64,000 nucleotides of DNA from Tachypleus tridentatus (taxonomy: Eukaryota > Arthropoda > Merostomata > Xiphosura > Limulidae), in contig NC_134825.1 in NCBI RefSeq assembly GCF_004210375.1, forward strand, positions 2,914,001-2,978,000, read 5' to 3'. The stretch's first letter is position 1; each line of letters begins with the position of its first letter. The notes under the pieces are model-generated. The model was given only the letters and a program-made list of their open reading frames with translations, did not search any database and had not been told where the DNA came from. The position numbers and the translations under genes are program-made. Shown here piece by piece: positions 40,801 through 43,366 of the stretch.

Positions 40801-42240
40801 TTAGTATATGTATTATAAATAATTTAAATGTGATTCTATCTTATCTTCTTTAGAAACACTGGAACAACACAGTCTGTGAGGGTTTTTATTGTTTTGAAAA
40901 TTTTACATATTCTACAGTAACTCCTGTAAACTGAATGTGAAATTATATCCATTTTTCTTCATCACATACAAATTTTTCAGTAAATGTCATATGTATTTTT
41001 ACCTAATTGAATAGTTTCCATTAAAATTGGGTCACATTTTGTTACACTTAAAATGTTAACAATCACTAGTTATAGATTTCTCTCGACCAATTGTAACATG
41101 ATCAGTAACCCTAGAACACACTGCTAGTATGTAAGTAATTGCCATGTTTCATTATAATGTTTGTTTGTGTGTGCACTTTGACGACATTGTTTTTTTCTTT
41201 TCAACATTATTTTTTCATTGCTATGTGGAAAGATTTTATCATGACATGAGGAAATAGAAATGAGGGAAGTTGTTGATGACTCCGAGTCATTGAAACGAGA
41301 TGCACTGTGCAAAAGAAACACCACAAGACATAGTTCTGAGACTAAAATACATCTACACTTAAACAAATCAGGATGAGGATACATTTAACATCAGTATTCT
41401 TCCCATTTCTTCAGTTTTTGGTAATTTTGTAACAAACAAAATGTTCATTATGGTAAATGAAATAATGTGAACCAAGTACATTTATTTTTCTTCACAATTT
41501 GTAAAAAAATATTTTTGAAACTATTAGAAAATCTATTATTAAACAAAACTTTTATTTACTAGTTTATCTTTCCTCTATTGAAACACCATTAGCAGTATCA
41601 CTATTCATTGGTGTATTTTTCTGTCTTCATGCAACTGTAGGTGCTACATCATCATACACTGTAGCAACTGGAGCTTGGTTTATTGGGATGATGTGTGCAT
41701 TAGCACTTATGTTGTTCATTCTTTTTATTGTGTGTCTGGTTAAACGAAATCGAGGAGGAAAGTACTTCGTACATGAGAAAGAGGCTGCTCACAGCCGTGA
41801 CCTGGACTATCCAGATGATGGTAGTTTTGAGTATGGCAGATCGTAAGTACAGAAATGTTTAAAACAGTAACATTGTGATGAGAATTTCAGTGATTTTATT
41901 GTTCTCTGTAATAGCATTATGAAGTAGTTATTTAAGTCAGAAAGAGGGATAGTACCCATTAATCAGGTAGTTATAAACACTACTATATAGATAATATTCT
42001 TTAATAATGTACTTAATGAGTTCCATCAATTCTAGGAATCGAAATCTAGAACCTGTTGATCCAACTTCTGTTAACAGTAGTTTGAGGGGTCCAGAGAGTG
42101 AATCAGACAGCATAGCTGACTTTGGAGACGGTGATGCTGGTCAGTTTGCAGAAGATGGATCATTCATTGGCCAGTATAGTGCCAAGAAGAAGAAATCTGA
42201 AGAAACAACCACACCTTCAGCATTAGCTACATTTGTGTAG
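1723..42240 (+). CDS. Nrg: Neuroglian / L1-family cell adhesion molecule, 3' part (19 exons)
   Basis: Single-pass cell-surface adhesion protein of the L1-CAM family, known in neurons, glia and septate junctions, where it binds homophilically and links to ankyrin/spectrin. Nineteen exons with GT/AG borders join without a phase error into 1,067 codons plus a stop. Order by residue: end of Ig2 (1-55), Ig3 (65-150), Ig4 (152-243), Ig5 (244-334), Ig6 (335-428), five FNIII domains (429-932), membrane helix (about 945-966), cytoplasmic tail of 101 residues. The Ig domains keep their Cys pairs and the YxC pattern; FIGQY lies at residues 1043-1047, and the protein ends in ATFV, a PDZ-ligand-like terminus. 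Domain-border introns are mostly phase 1, as expected for shuffled Ig/FNIII modules. The signal peptide, Ig1 and most of Ig2 lie upstream of the window. Identification is from domain order and strong resemblance to recalled insect neuroglian. Exon calls are by eye, without transcript data. Confidence 0.95.
1884..2630. other. Intronic sequence, nothing recognised
   Basis: AT-rich intron between Nrg exons a and b. The short ORFs here carry no family signature. Confidence 0.5.
2632..2895. repeat. Minisatellite, 44-bp unit, about 6 copies
   Basis: Unit contains GTAAAGAAGAGGGCTGAGAC and CCCAGTAGTCCACACG. The first copies are more diverged than the last. The open frames on the - strand over this block are by-products of the repeat. 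Confidence 0.9.
3419..3545. repeat. Short tandem repeat, 43-bp unit, 2.5-3 copies
   Basis: TGTCCAGTTTGGACATGTTC starts at 3421 and 3464; a third, diverged copy begins near 3507. Confidence 0.85.
3717..3822 (+). CDS. Nrg: Nrg exon b: linker and start of Ig3
   Basis: Acceptor TTGCAG before 3717, donor GTAAGT at 3823; enters in phase 1, leaves in phase 2. Encodes the segment with [14 protein letters not shown] and ELSCIYGG, which carries the first cysteine of Ig3. Too short for a stand-alone ORF call, but phase and the neuroglian match are clear. Confidence 0.92.
3851..4652 (+). mobile_element. Decayed mariner-like DNA transposon with long inverted repeats
   Basis: The left end (from about 3853, TATGTCCAAAAAGTCCTG) and right end (to about 4650, CAAGACTTTGTGGAATGT) are imperfect inverted repeats of more than 200 bases; GTTGCTTAACTAATGA on the left pairs with TCATTAGTTAAGAAAT on the right. 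The short interior keeps scraps of a helix-turn-helix transposase: [20 protein letters not shown] (about 4213) and [19 protein letters not shown] (about 4351), then [14 protein letters not shown], a pattern familiar from arthropod mariner/Tc1-superfamily proteins. No catalytic DDE part remains, so this is an internally deleted, dead copy. Confidence 0.75.
3905..4072. repeat. Tandem triplication inside the left transposon repeat
   Basis: AGCTAGAATTATGCAGTTTC occurs at about 3909, 3960 and 4013, each followed by AGCATCTTGTTGCTTAACTA. The right terminal repeat has a single copy, so the expansion happened after insertion or only on one end. Confidence 0.85.
4653..5580. other. Intronic sequence, nothing recognised
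   Basis: AT-rich, short chance ORFs only. Confidence 0.5.
5588..6226. repeat. Minisatellite, 56-62-bp unit, 11 copies
   Basis: ATATGTAAGGGAGAATTCAG occurs eleven times, separated by AGAGTTTAGATTATATATAT and AGAGAGAAGTGAAACAG. Unit length varies through the TA and GA runs. Lies in the intron before Nrg exon c. Confidence 0.95.
6574..6761 (+). CDS. Nrg: Nrg exon c: rest of Ig3
   Basis: Acceptor AG at 6572-6573 and donor G|GTTAG after 6761; phase 2 in, phase 1 out. Carries the Ig tryptophan (DIEWKKKGG), and [14 protein letters not shown] with the second cysteine. Residues 89-152. Confidence 0.93.
6762..7760. other. Intronic sequence, nothing recognised
   Basis: AT-rich intron, no repeat family or protein signature seen. 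Confidence 0.5.
7761..7844 (+). pseudogene. Vestigial duplicate of Nrg exon d (acceptor plus exon start)
   Basis: GTTTTATTTTGACCTGGTTA, then GTTTCTCTCCTCTGGATTAC, mirrors the true acceptor and exon start at 7850-7898 (CTGGATTACA shared). Read from this acceptor (exon would begin at 7782) in the same phase, it gives SLLWITPPS and DESVFYC, loosely parallel to SPFWITSPT and EESIRFQC of exon d, then runs into a stop at the true acceptor. No donor follows. I take it as a decayed tandem exon duplication. Confidence 0.55.
7871..8002 (+). CDS. Nrg: Nrg exon d: first half of Ig4
   Basis: Acceptor TGGTTAG before 7871, donor GTAAGA at 8003; phase 1 to phase 1. Encodes [23 protein letters not shown] and LQWFVNG, the B-C strand part of Ig4. 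A decayed copy of its 5' part lies just upstream at 7761-7844. Confidence 0.93.
8140..9480 (+). mobile_element. CR1-like LINE fragment, reverse-transcriptase region
   Basis: Broken remains of ORF2: [23 protein letters not shown] text near 8615-8680, then [16 protein letters not shown] at 9050 and [10 protein letters not shown] near 9140, the reverse-transcriptase block with the (F/Y)ADD active site here reading [20 protein letters not shown] follows, as in CR1/L2-type LINEs. Frames are broken by stops and by an internal 38-bp tandem repeat. A nearly identical copy lies inverted at 28890-30470. Confidence 0.85.
8727..9064. repeat. 38-bp minisatellite inside the LINE, 9 copies
   Basis: Unit AGATTAACATAATAACTGTG + GTACCTCAGGGGTCTGTT repeats with GTAC near every 38 bases from 8746 to 9050. 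The last copy runs into the intact PQGSVLGP motif, so the unit is a duplicated piece of the reverse-transcriptase coding region; 38 is not a multiple of 3 and each unit contains an in-frame TAA. Confidence 0.95.
9481..11000. other. Intronic sequence with one foldback-type repeat
   Basis: Mostly featureless AT-rich intron. About 9918-10040 matches the dispersed repeat seen at 42829-42945 (GGTATGGGTATTAACACTTT, TTTCAACCTTCTTATGTC). A short direct repeat (CTCAAATGTTTAGGCTTACC) occurs at about 10035 and 10159. The - strand open frame at 10639-11052 has no recognisable domain. Confidence 0.5.
11001..12574 (+). mobile_element. Tc1-family DNA transposon, near full length, inactivated
   Basis: Ends CACTGCTGGCCAAACTCATA (left) and TAAGATTTTGGCCAGCAATG (right) are inverted, flanked by TA at 10999-11000 and 12575-12576, the Tc1/mariner target duplication. 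Inverted repeats reach about 220 bases and include a second inner pair (AGCTGGTCAAAAGTTTAACA near 11189 and TAAACTTTTGACCAGCTAGT near 12370). Length 1,574 bases is normal for Tc1. Confidence 0.93.
11314..12270 (+). pseudogene. Tc1 transposase pseudogene (DD34E)
   Basis: Starts [20 protein letters not shown]; a homeo-like helix-turn-helix ([19 protein letters not shown]) and a second DNA-binding half follow. A TGA at 11617-11619 and further stops between about 11715 and 11745 break the frame. The catalytic part then reads [21 protein letters not shown] and [12 protein letters not shown], giving D, D and E with 34 residues between the last two. All three acidic residues persist although the frame is dead. 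Confidence 0.92.
12575..12884. other. Intron stretch with a two-copy repeat
   Basis: CTTGAAGAGTGGTACG / CTTGAAGACTGGTACG near 12674 and 12710 form a short tandem pair; otherwise nothing. Confidence 0.45.
12885..13028 (+). CDS. Nrg: Nrg exon e: second half of Ig4
   Basis: Acceptor TTTTGTAG, donor GTAAGT at 13029; phase 1 to phase 1. Encodes [10 protein letters not shown] and [13 protein letters not shown], with the second Ig4 cysteine. The preceding intron of 4.9 kb holds a LINE and a Tc1 element. Confidence 0.93.
13029..13486. other. Intron stretch with a two-copy repeat
   Basis: ACAACACCAACAAATA occurs at about 13211 and 13268 with similar flanks (ATCATAACACAAAAACAGT). No gene. Confidence 0.45.
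13487..13638 (+). CDS. Nrg: Nrg exon f: first half of Ig5
   Basis: Acceptor ATCTAG, donor GTAATT at 13639; phase 1 in, phase 0 out. Encodes [27 protein letters not shown] and [14 protein letters not shown], the Ig5 B and C strands with cysteine and tryptophan. Confidence 0.93.
13985..14285. repeat. Degenerate tandem repeat, about 60-bp unit, 4-5 copies
   Basis: CATGTACCAACCATATCTAC, TACACAGCACTACAAACAG and TTGTTTAGTGACTTGTTC recur. More diverged than the other arrays. The rest of this intron (13639-14915) shows nothing except a two-copy GGTGTAATGGATTC repeat near 14740 and 14778. Confidence 0.8.
14916..15036 (+). CDS. Nrg: Nrg exon g: second half of Ig5
   Basis: Acceptor ACTAG before 14916, donor GTAATT at 15037; phase 0 in, phase 1 out. 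Encodes [15 protein letters not shown], the F strand of Ig5 with its cysteine, and the closing G strand. Confidence 0.93.
15225..15506 (+). CDS. Nrg: Nrg exon h: Ig6, whole domain
   Basis: Acceptor TTTCCAG, donor GTACTT at 15507; phase 1 to phase 1, one exon for the entire domain. FRCNAEADP and [15 protein letters not shown] give the disulphide pair; [18 protein letters not shown] is the A strand. A GT-rich minisatellite starts 40 bases downstream. Confidence 0.94.
15545..16850. repeat. GT-rich minisatellite, about 43-bp unit, about 30 copies
   Basis: Unit: ATGCTCGTGTTAATGTGATT, CAGCAGTGTGAGATGTGTGT. Each unit ends in a (TG)n run of varying length, longest near 16260 and 16800. Located in the intron between Ig6 and FNIII-1. 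Confidence 0.95.
16898..17082. repeat. Two-copy direct repeat, about 110 bases
   Basis: TTATAGATAGATATATACCA..GAGACACTGTGGTCATAG and TTATAGATAAGTTTATACCC..AAGACACTGTAGTCATAA; both end in TAGCAACCTGA. The rest to 17408 is plain intron. Confidence 0.75.
17409..17596 (+). CDS. Nrg: Nrg exon i: FNIII-1, first part
   Basis: Acceptor TATTAAG, donor GTATAT at 17597; phase 1 in, phase 0 out. Encodes [28 protein letters not shown] and [14 protein letters not shown], a typical FNIII B-C region and one of the best conserved parts of neuroglian. Confidence 0.94.
17795..17974 (+). CDS. Nrg: Nrg exon j: end of FNIII-1, start of FNIII-2
   Basis: Acceptor AACTAG, donor GTAAGT at 17975; 60 whole codons, phase 0 both ends. 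[18 protein letters not shown] is the F strand of FNIII-1; [12 protein letters not shown] and NLVISWT open FNIII-2. Followed by the longest intron of the gene (6.3 kb). Confidence 0.94.
18164..18232. repeat. Dispersed intronic repeat, left of the DIRS-like element
   Basis: CTTGAATTGTAACCTAACTC and ACAGAAAATGTCATTCAAAA; similar text at 21912-21975 and 22665-22727. Confidence 0.7.
18290..21840 (+). mobile_element. DIRS-like retroelement, decayed
   Basis: The strongest signal lies at 20280-20780: [20 protein letters not shown], then [13 protein letters not shown], which parallels the RNase H region of DIRS-type tyrosine-recombinase retrotransposons (...WLEL.AV...L, then Y.N.QGGT.S..L). After it, pieces such as [15 protein letters not shown] resemble the following conserved stretch of that family. 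Many frameshifts and stops; I found no tyrosine recombinase or intact RT. Flanked by similar intronic repeats (18164-18230 and 21912-21975). Exact ends are uncertain. Confidence 0.6.
21841..22739. other. Intronic sequence with two copies of a dispersed repeat
   Basis: Besides CTGAATTATAACCTAACTTC (about 21923) and GTAACCTAACTTCTGCTTTA (about 22680), nothing is recognisable. Confidence 0.5.
22780..23245. repeat. Minisatellite, about 34-bp unit, about 13 copies
   Basis: Unit: GTGGTAAGTGGGTAATGGTG, GAACACTAATGAAT. At least eight copies carry GTAAGTGG, a good match to a 5' splice site. Sits inside the 6.3-kb intron before exon k. Confidence 0.93.
23294..24087. repeat. Minisatellite, 65-bp unit, 12 copies
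   Basis: AGGGTTCATACCCATGTTTA occurs every 65 bases from 23341; variants AGGGTGCATAGCCATG and GAGTACTTTATG alternate between copies. It ends about 190 bases before the acceptor of exon k. Confidence 0.95.
24275..24512 (+). CDS. Nrg: Nrg exon k: rest of FNIII-2
   Basis: Acceptor ATTTTAG, donor GTAAGT at 24513; phase 0 in, phase 1 out. Encodes [29 protein letters not shown] and VLGYSGED, the end of the second FNIII domain. Confidence 0.94.
24728..24952 (+). pseudogene. piggyBac transposase, acidic N-terminal piece
   Basis: Open frame starting [15 protein letters not shown], rich in Asp, Glu and Ser ([15 protein letters not shown]), as is usual at the N-terminus of piggyBac transposases. It stops at 24950-24952 and is not an independent gene. 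Confidence 0.65.
24983..25465 (+). pseudogene. piggyBac transposase, catalytic-domain remnant
   Basis: [34 protein letters not shown] and [15 protein letters not shown] correspond to the family pattern hhlyvDNfYtS..L...L, GTiR.NRkG and WkDkr.V..lST.H. The Asp of QDNYYNS is one of the catalytic residues. Two in-frame copies of a 54-base unit (24983-25090, [18 protein letters not shown]) precede it. Confidence 0.85.
25600..26048. repeat. Minisatellite inside piggyBac, 46-bp unit, 10 copies
   Basis: GAAGACACAAGGAGAACCCA occurs ten times, followed by ACATAAGGAAGACTTTCTGT or ACATAAGGAAGACTGTTTGG. Open - strand frames over it are by-products. Confidence 0.95.
26098..26240 (+). pseudogene. piggyBac C-terminal Cys-rich domain remnant
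   Basis: [20 protein letters not shown], then [12 protein letters not shown], fits the CxxC...CxxC...C zinc-binding end of piggyBac transposases. It lies after the minisatellite, showing that the array grew within the element. Confidence 0.8.
26772..26890 (+). CDS. Nrg: Nrg exon l: FNIII-3, first part
   Basis: Acceptor TATACAG, donor GTAAGA at 26891; phase 1 in, phase 0 out. Encodes [20 protein letters not shown] and RGHFRGYK. Confidence 0.93.
26891..27595. other. Intronic sequence, nothing recognised
   Basis: AT-rich, no domain or repeat match. Confidence 0.5.
27598..28026. repeat. Minisatellite, about 47-bp unit, 9 copies
   Basis: ATCTTCACTGCTTGTTGGCT followed by GGCTGATCTAACAGTCATCT. 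The intron then continues without features to 28470. Confidence 0.93.
28472..28755. repeat. Minisatellite, about 67-72-bp unit, 4 copies
   Basis: TACCTGAGTTACCTGGGTAT, TGTTGAGCATGATTATGACA, then TTGTTAAACTTACTAACT. A + strand frame ([20 protein letters not shown] repeated) is a by-product. Confidence 0.93.
28890..30470 (-). mobile_element. CR1-like LINE fragment, inverted copy
   Basis: Read on the - strand, 30330 to 29950 is nearly identical to 8400-8750 of the first LINE (reverse-transcriptase region), then comes the same 38-bp repeat, then the C-terminal part of ORF2 down to about 28900. Stops throughout. The two copies form a widely spaced inverted pair within the neuroglian transcription unit. 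Confidence 0.85.
29458..29945. repeat. 38-bp minisatellite inside the inverted LINE, 13 copies
   Basis: CCCCTGAGGTACCACAGTTA + TTATGTTAATCTAACAGA, the reverse complement of the unit at 8727-9064, with period 38 from 29466. Confidence 0.95.
30474..30588 (+). mobile_element. Short tRNA-derived SINE fragment (second family)
   Basis: Contains GAGTTTTGATACTTGTGG, a decayed B box, and GCACGGATAGCCCTTTGTGG, GCTTTGAGCTTAAATACAAA, a tail type I recall from tRNA-derived SINEs. Lies at the end of the LINE. Confidence 0.5.
30854..31040 (+). CDS. Nrg: Nrg exon m: FNIII-3, second part
   Basis: Acceptor TTAAACAG, donor GTATGT at 31041; phase 0 in, phase 1 out. Encodes [33 protein letters not shown] and FTTPEG, closing FNIII-3. 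Confidence 0.94.
31041..32767. other. Intronic sequence, at most a decayed SINE
   Basis: 1.7 kb, AT-rich. GGGCTGACAACTCTTGGG near 31425 resembles a stretch of the SINE body seen at 38216-38482; the rest is unrecognised. Confidence 0.4.
32768..32890 (+). CDS. Nrg: Nrg exon n: FNIII-4, first part
   Basis: Acceptor TTCTTCCAG, donor GTATAA at 32891; phase 1 to phase 1. Encodes [19 protein letters not shown] and [12 protein letters not shown]. Confidence 0.94.
33294..33620 (-). mobile_element. Penelope-like reverse transcriptase fragment
   Basis: On the - strand [11 protein letters not shown] is encoded near 33430, the RT catalytic YVDD, followed by a stretch like [12 protein letters not shown] in another frame, as in Penelope-like elements (RYVDDTF..W...). 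Only this short piece is readable; stops surround it. Confidence 0.65.
33621..34207. other. Intronic sequence, nothing recognised
   Basis: Includes a two-copy 34-base repeat near 33785-33855 (AACTTTTGTAAGTAATACTA). Confidence 0.5.
34208..34482 (+). mobile_element. tRNA-derived SINE, + orientation
   Basis: Head GGCATGGCCAGGTAGTTAGG (A-box like) and GGTTTGAATTCCC (B-box like), then the conserved body with GGTGATGACTAGCTGCCTTC and GACAG/AACAGCTATTGCAGATAG, ending in an A-rich tail. Same family as 38216-38482, 40191-40454 and 60149-60417. Confidence 0.85.
34483..35010. other. Intronic sequence, nothing recognised
   Basis: AT-rich intron up to the acceptor of exon o. 35197-35849, in the next intron, is equally plain. 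Confidence 0.5.
35011..35196 (+). CDS. Nrg: Nrg exon o: FNIII-4, second part
   Basis: Acceptor TTTTTGATAG, donor GTAAGT at 35197; phase 1 to phase 1. Encodes [20 protein letters not shown] and [16 protein letters not shown], the F-G strands of FNIII-4. Confidence 0.94.
35850..36425 (+). repeat. Array of 12 duplicated 3' splice sites, 48-bp unit
   Basis: CACTAGCACCTGATGT occurs with AG at 35883 and every 48 bases to 36411, the last being the acceptor of Nrg exon p. Each unit holds a branch-point-like TTAATAAC/TTAATAAT, a short U-rich tract, the AG, and about 13 bases of exon. The first two and last three copies read TTAATAATG, the middle seven TTAATAACG. Confidence 0.96.
36413..36544 (+). CDS. 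Nrg: Nrg exon p: FNIII-5, first part (after decoy acceptors)
   Basis: The true acceptor is the last of twelve near-identical copies of TTTATCACTAG. Donor GTAAAG at 36545; phase 1 to phase 1. Encodes [34 protein letters not shown] and FFVQYRRK. The first 13 or so exon bases are part of the upstream 48-bp repeat, but only this copy continues into the FNIII-5 coding sequence. Confidence 0.93.
36985..37995. repeat. Minisatellite, 46-bp unit, about 22 copies
   Basis: ACAGTATAAAGTACCACCTG, TTACTGAAACAGAACCTGAA, CTGTTT. Variants ATCTGTACTG and CCTGAACTG group in blocks. Begins 440 bases after exon p. Confidence 0.95.
38216..38482 (-). mobile_element. tRNA-derived SINE, - orientation
   Basis: Ends at 38482 with the head (read on -: CCTGGCATGGCCAGGTGGGT), B box GGGTTTGAATCC, conserved body (GGCAGCTAGTCATCATCACC on +) and A-rich tail near 38220. 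Confidence 0.88.
38932..39545. repeat. Minisatellite, 36-bp unit, 17 copies
   Basis: TGTCTGAACATAGGCCAACA + ACATGCATTTTGATAT. Since 36 is a multiple of three and the unit lacks stops, frames of about 200 codons stay open on both strands; none has other coding signs. A gradient from ACATGCATT to CATGTGCAG copies runs left to right. Confidence 0.95.
39546..40190. other. Intronic sequence, nothing recognised
   Basis: Unremarkable; the small + frame near 39677-39940 has no family signature. Confidence 0.5.
40191..40454 (+). mobile_element. tRNA-derived SINE, + orientation
   Basis: CATGGCCAGGTGGTTAAGGC head, GGAGGTTCAAATCCCC B box, body with GACTAGCTGCCTTCCCTCTA, tail ATTCAAAAACAAAC. The least decayed copy in the window. 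It lies 163 bases before the acceptor of exon q. Confidence 0.9.
40618..40776 (+). CDS. Nrg: Nrg exon q: FNIII-5, second part
   Basis: Acceptor TGTTTAG, donor GTAAAA at 40777; phase 1 to phase 1. Encodes [33 protein letters not shown] and TEEVTIEDL, ending the ectodomain. Confidence 0.93.
40777..41640. other. Intronic sequence, nothing recognised
   Basis: Intron before the membrane exon; AT-rich, no repeats seen. Confidence 0.5.
41641..41842 (+). CDS. Nrg: Nrg exon r: transmembrane helix and juxtamembrane tail
   Basis: Acceptor CAACTGTAG, donor GTAAGT at 41843; phase 1 in, phase 2 out. A hydrophobic run of about 22 residues ([20 protein letters not shown]) is followed by [15 protein letters not shown]. 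In L1-family proteins this basic juxtamembrane segment binds FERM/ERM proteins. DGSFEYGRS closes the exon. Confidence 0.95.
42036..42240 (+). CDS. Nrg: Nrg exon s: C-terminal tail, ankyrin-binding FIGQY, stop
   Basis: Acceptor AATTCTAG, phase 2 in, stop TAG at 42238-42240. Encodes an acidic Ser-rich stretch ([18 protein letters not shown]), then [11 protein letters not shown], the ankyrin-binding site whose tyrosine phosphorylation blocks ankyrin binding in the family, a Lys-rich linker, and ATFV at the end. Insect neuroglian has two tails by alternative splicing; I see one terminal exon here and no clear second one downstream. Confidence 0.95.
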
Positions 42241-42719
42241 TGGTTTCATTAAGTATGACTGGTTCAATGAACACAATGTTGTGCAGGTGTTGTGGTTGAA
42301 GGTCTACGATTGGTATCATTTCACTTGCCCTTTTGTTTTTGTTGAAAATACTGGTCGTAATCTAGAATTGTATCATTTAATAGATATGAACTATGATTAT
42401 GCAGCTTCTTGTGTGATAACCATTACTGTTGTCATCATGTTTTAATATTTCTACATGAAAAACAAGGCTGTACAAGTCATACGTCCATTTACACAACGGC
42501 ACTACGCTATAAAATGTAAATTGTGTGCAATGTGTTTTTTATAACTTTTTAGATAAGGACTGCTGTTGTTAATATTTTTTGCAAAGGTATCTCAATTTCA
42601 GTGTTTATTTTTGTACTTCTTTGTGGTTTGAAAGAATACAAATCATTACTTAGAATCTCATTGGAACATTAATGGATTACATCTTTCCACATTTTCAACC
42701 CTACAATTAAATGTTCATT

Positions 42720-42730
42720 AATAAAATAAA
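42720..42730 (+). promoter_or_regulatory. Candidate poly(A) signals of Nrg (two overlapping AATAAA)
   Basis: AATAAA at 42720-42725 and again at 42725-42730, about 480 bases after the stop codon. A third AATAAA at 43733-43738 is an alternative. Choice is by motif only. Confidence 0.5.
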
Positions 42731-42828
42731 TAATTAATTACTATTTTTATTGTTTCCAAAGATTTATTCTGTTGGAAGTCACAACATAGCCTTTGAGGGC
42801 ATTACTGTCATTCCCACTGTATCTTAGA

Positions 42829-42945
42829 ATGGTTGGTATGAGTATTATATCACTTTTACTGATAAGGAGAGAAAAACGTTTTGACCTTCTTAGGTCTTAA
42901 TATAAAAGTGTTAATACCCATACCAACATTTCTGAGATACATTTT
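42829..42945. repeat. Foldback repeat, family also at 8215-8335 and 9918-10040
   Basis: GGTTGGTATGAGTATTA at the left is inverted as TTAATACCCATACCAAC at the right; between them TTTTGACCTTCTTAGGTC. The two other places keep parts of the same text. Possibly a MITE or the end of a larger element. Confidence 0.6.
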
Positions 42946-43149
42946 TATTTAAAGTGGGTTTTGCGTCATCAAGAATATCACTCCCACTATTCCTTAATGA
43001 CCAAGAAGGTGTTGACTAACTGTATTCTTTCTATCACTTCGGAAACACCGTGAGGTAGGGTTAGTGTTATCAAACATGACTAACAAGACTTAATTTGTGT
43101 GGTGTCACAGAAATCTTAGAAGATCAGTCCTATGGATTCCAAACCTTAA

Positions 43150-43366
43150 CACTCCTACGAAAAGACGTTTCTAGTCCTGATTTCTCCAAGCCCGTTCCCC
43201 TGGCTGTGGTTTTGCTAGATAGTAGATAGGGACAGTGGGAATCTCGTTAATCCATTCATTAATGGATTTAAATGGCAATTTCATTTAAATACAAAATTAT
43301 TAGCCTAATATTAATAACCTTTCAAGTTGCTCTGGGGCCTATTAAGCCCCACTTTTCGTAGGAGTG
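43150..43366. mobile_element. piggyBac-like MITE, 217 bases
   Basis: Perfect 15-base inverted ends CACTCCTACGAAAAG (43150-43164) and CTTTTCGTAGGAGTG (43352-43366), each bordered by TTAA (43146-43149 and 43367-43370), the piggyBac target duplication. No coding content. The ends differ from those of the piggyBac element at 24559-26386, so another family member would have moved it. Confidence 0.85.

Larger units (their letters stand above)
42241..43149 (+). other. Nrg 3' UTR candidate and downstream flank
   Basis: No coding signal. AT-rich sequence with a clean poly(A) signal pair near 42720 and a foldback repeat at 42829-42945. The UTR probably ends soon after 42730, giving about 0.5 kb, although insect Nrg UTRs can be much longer. 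Confidence 0.5.
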
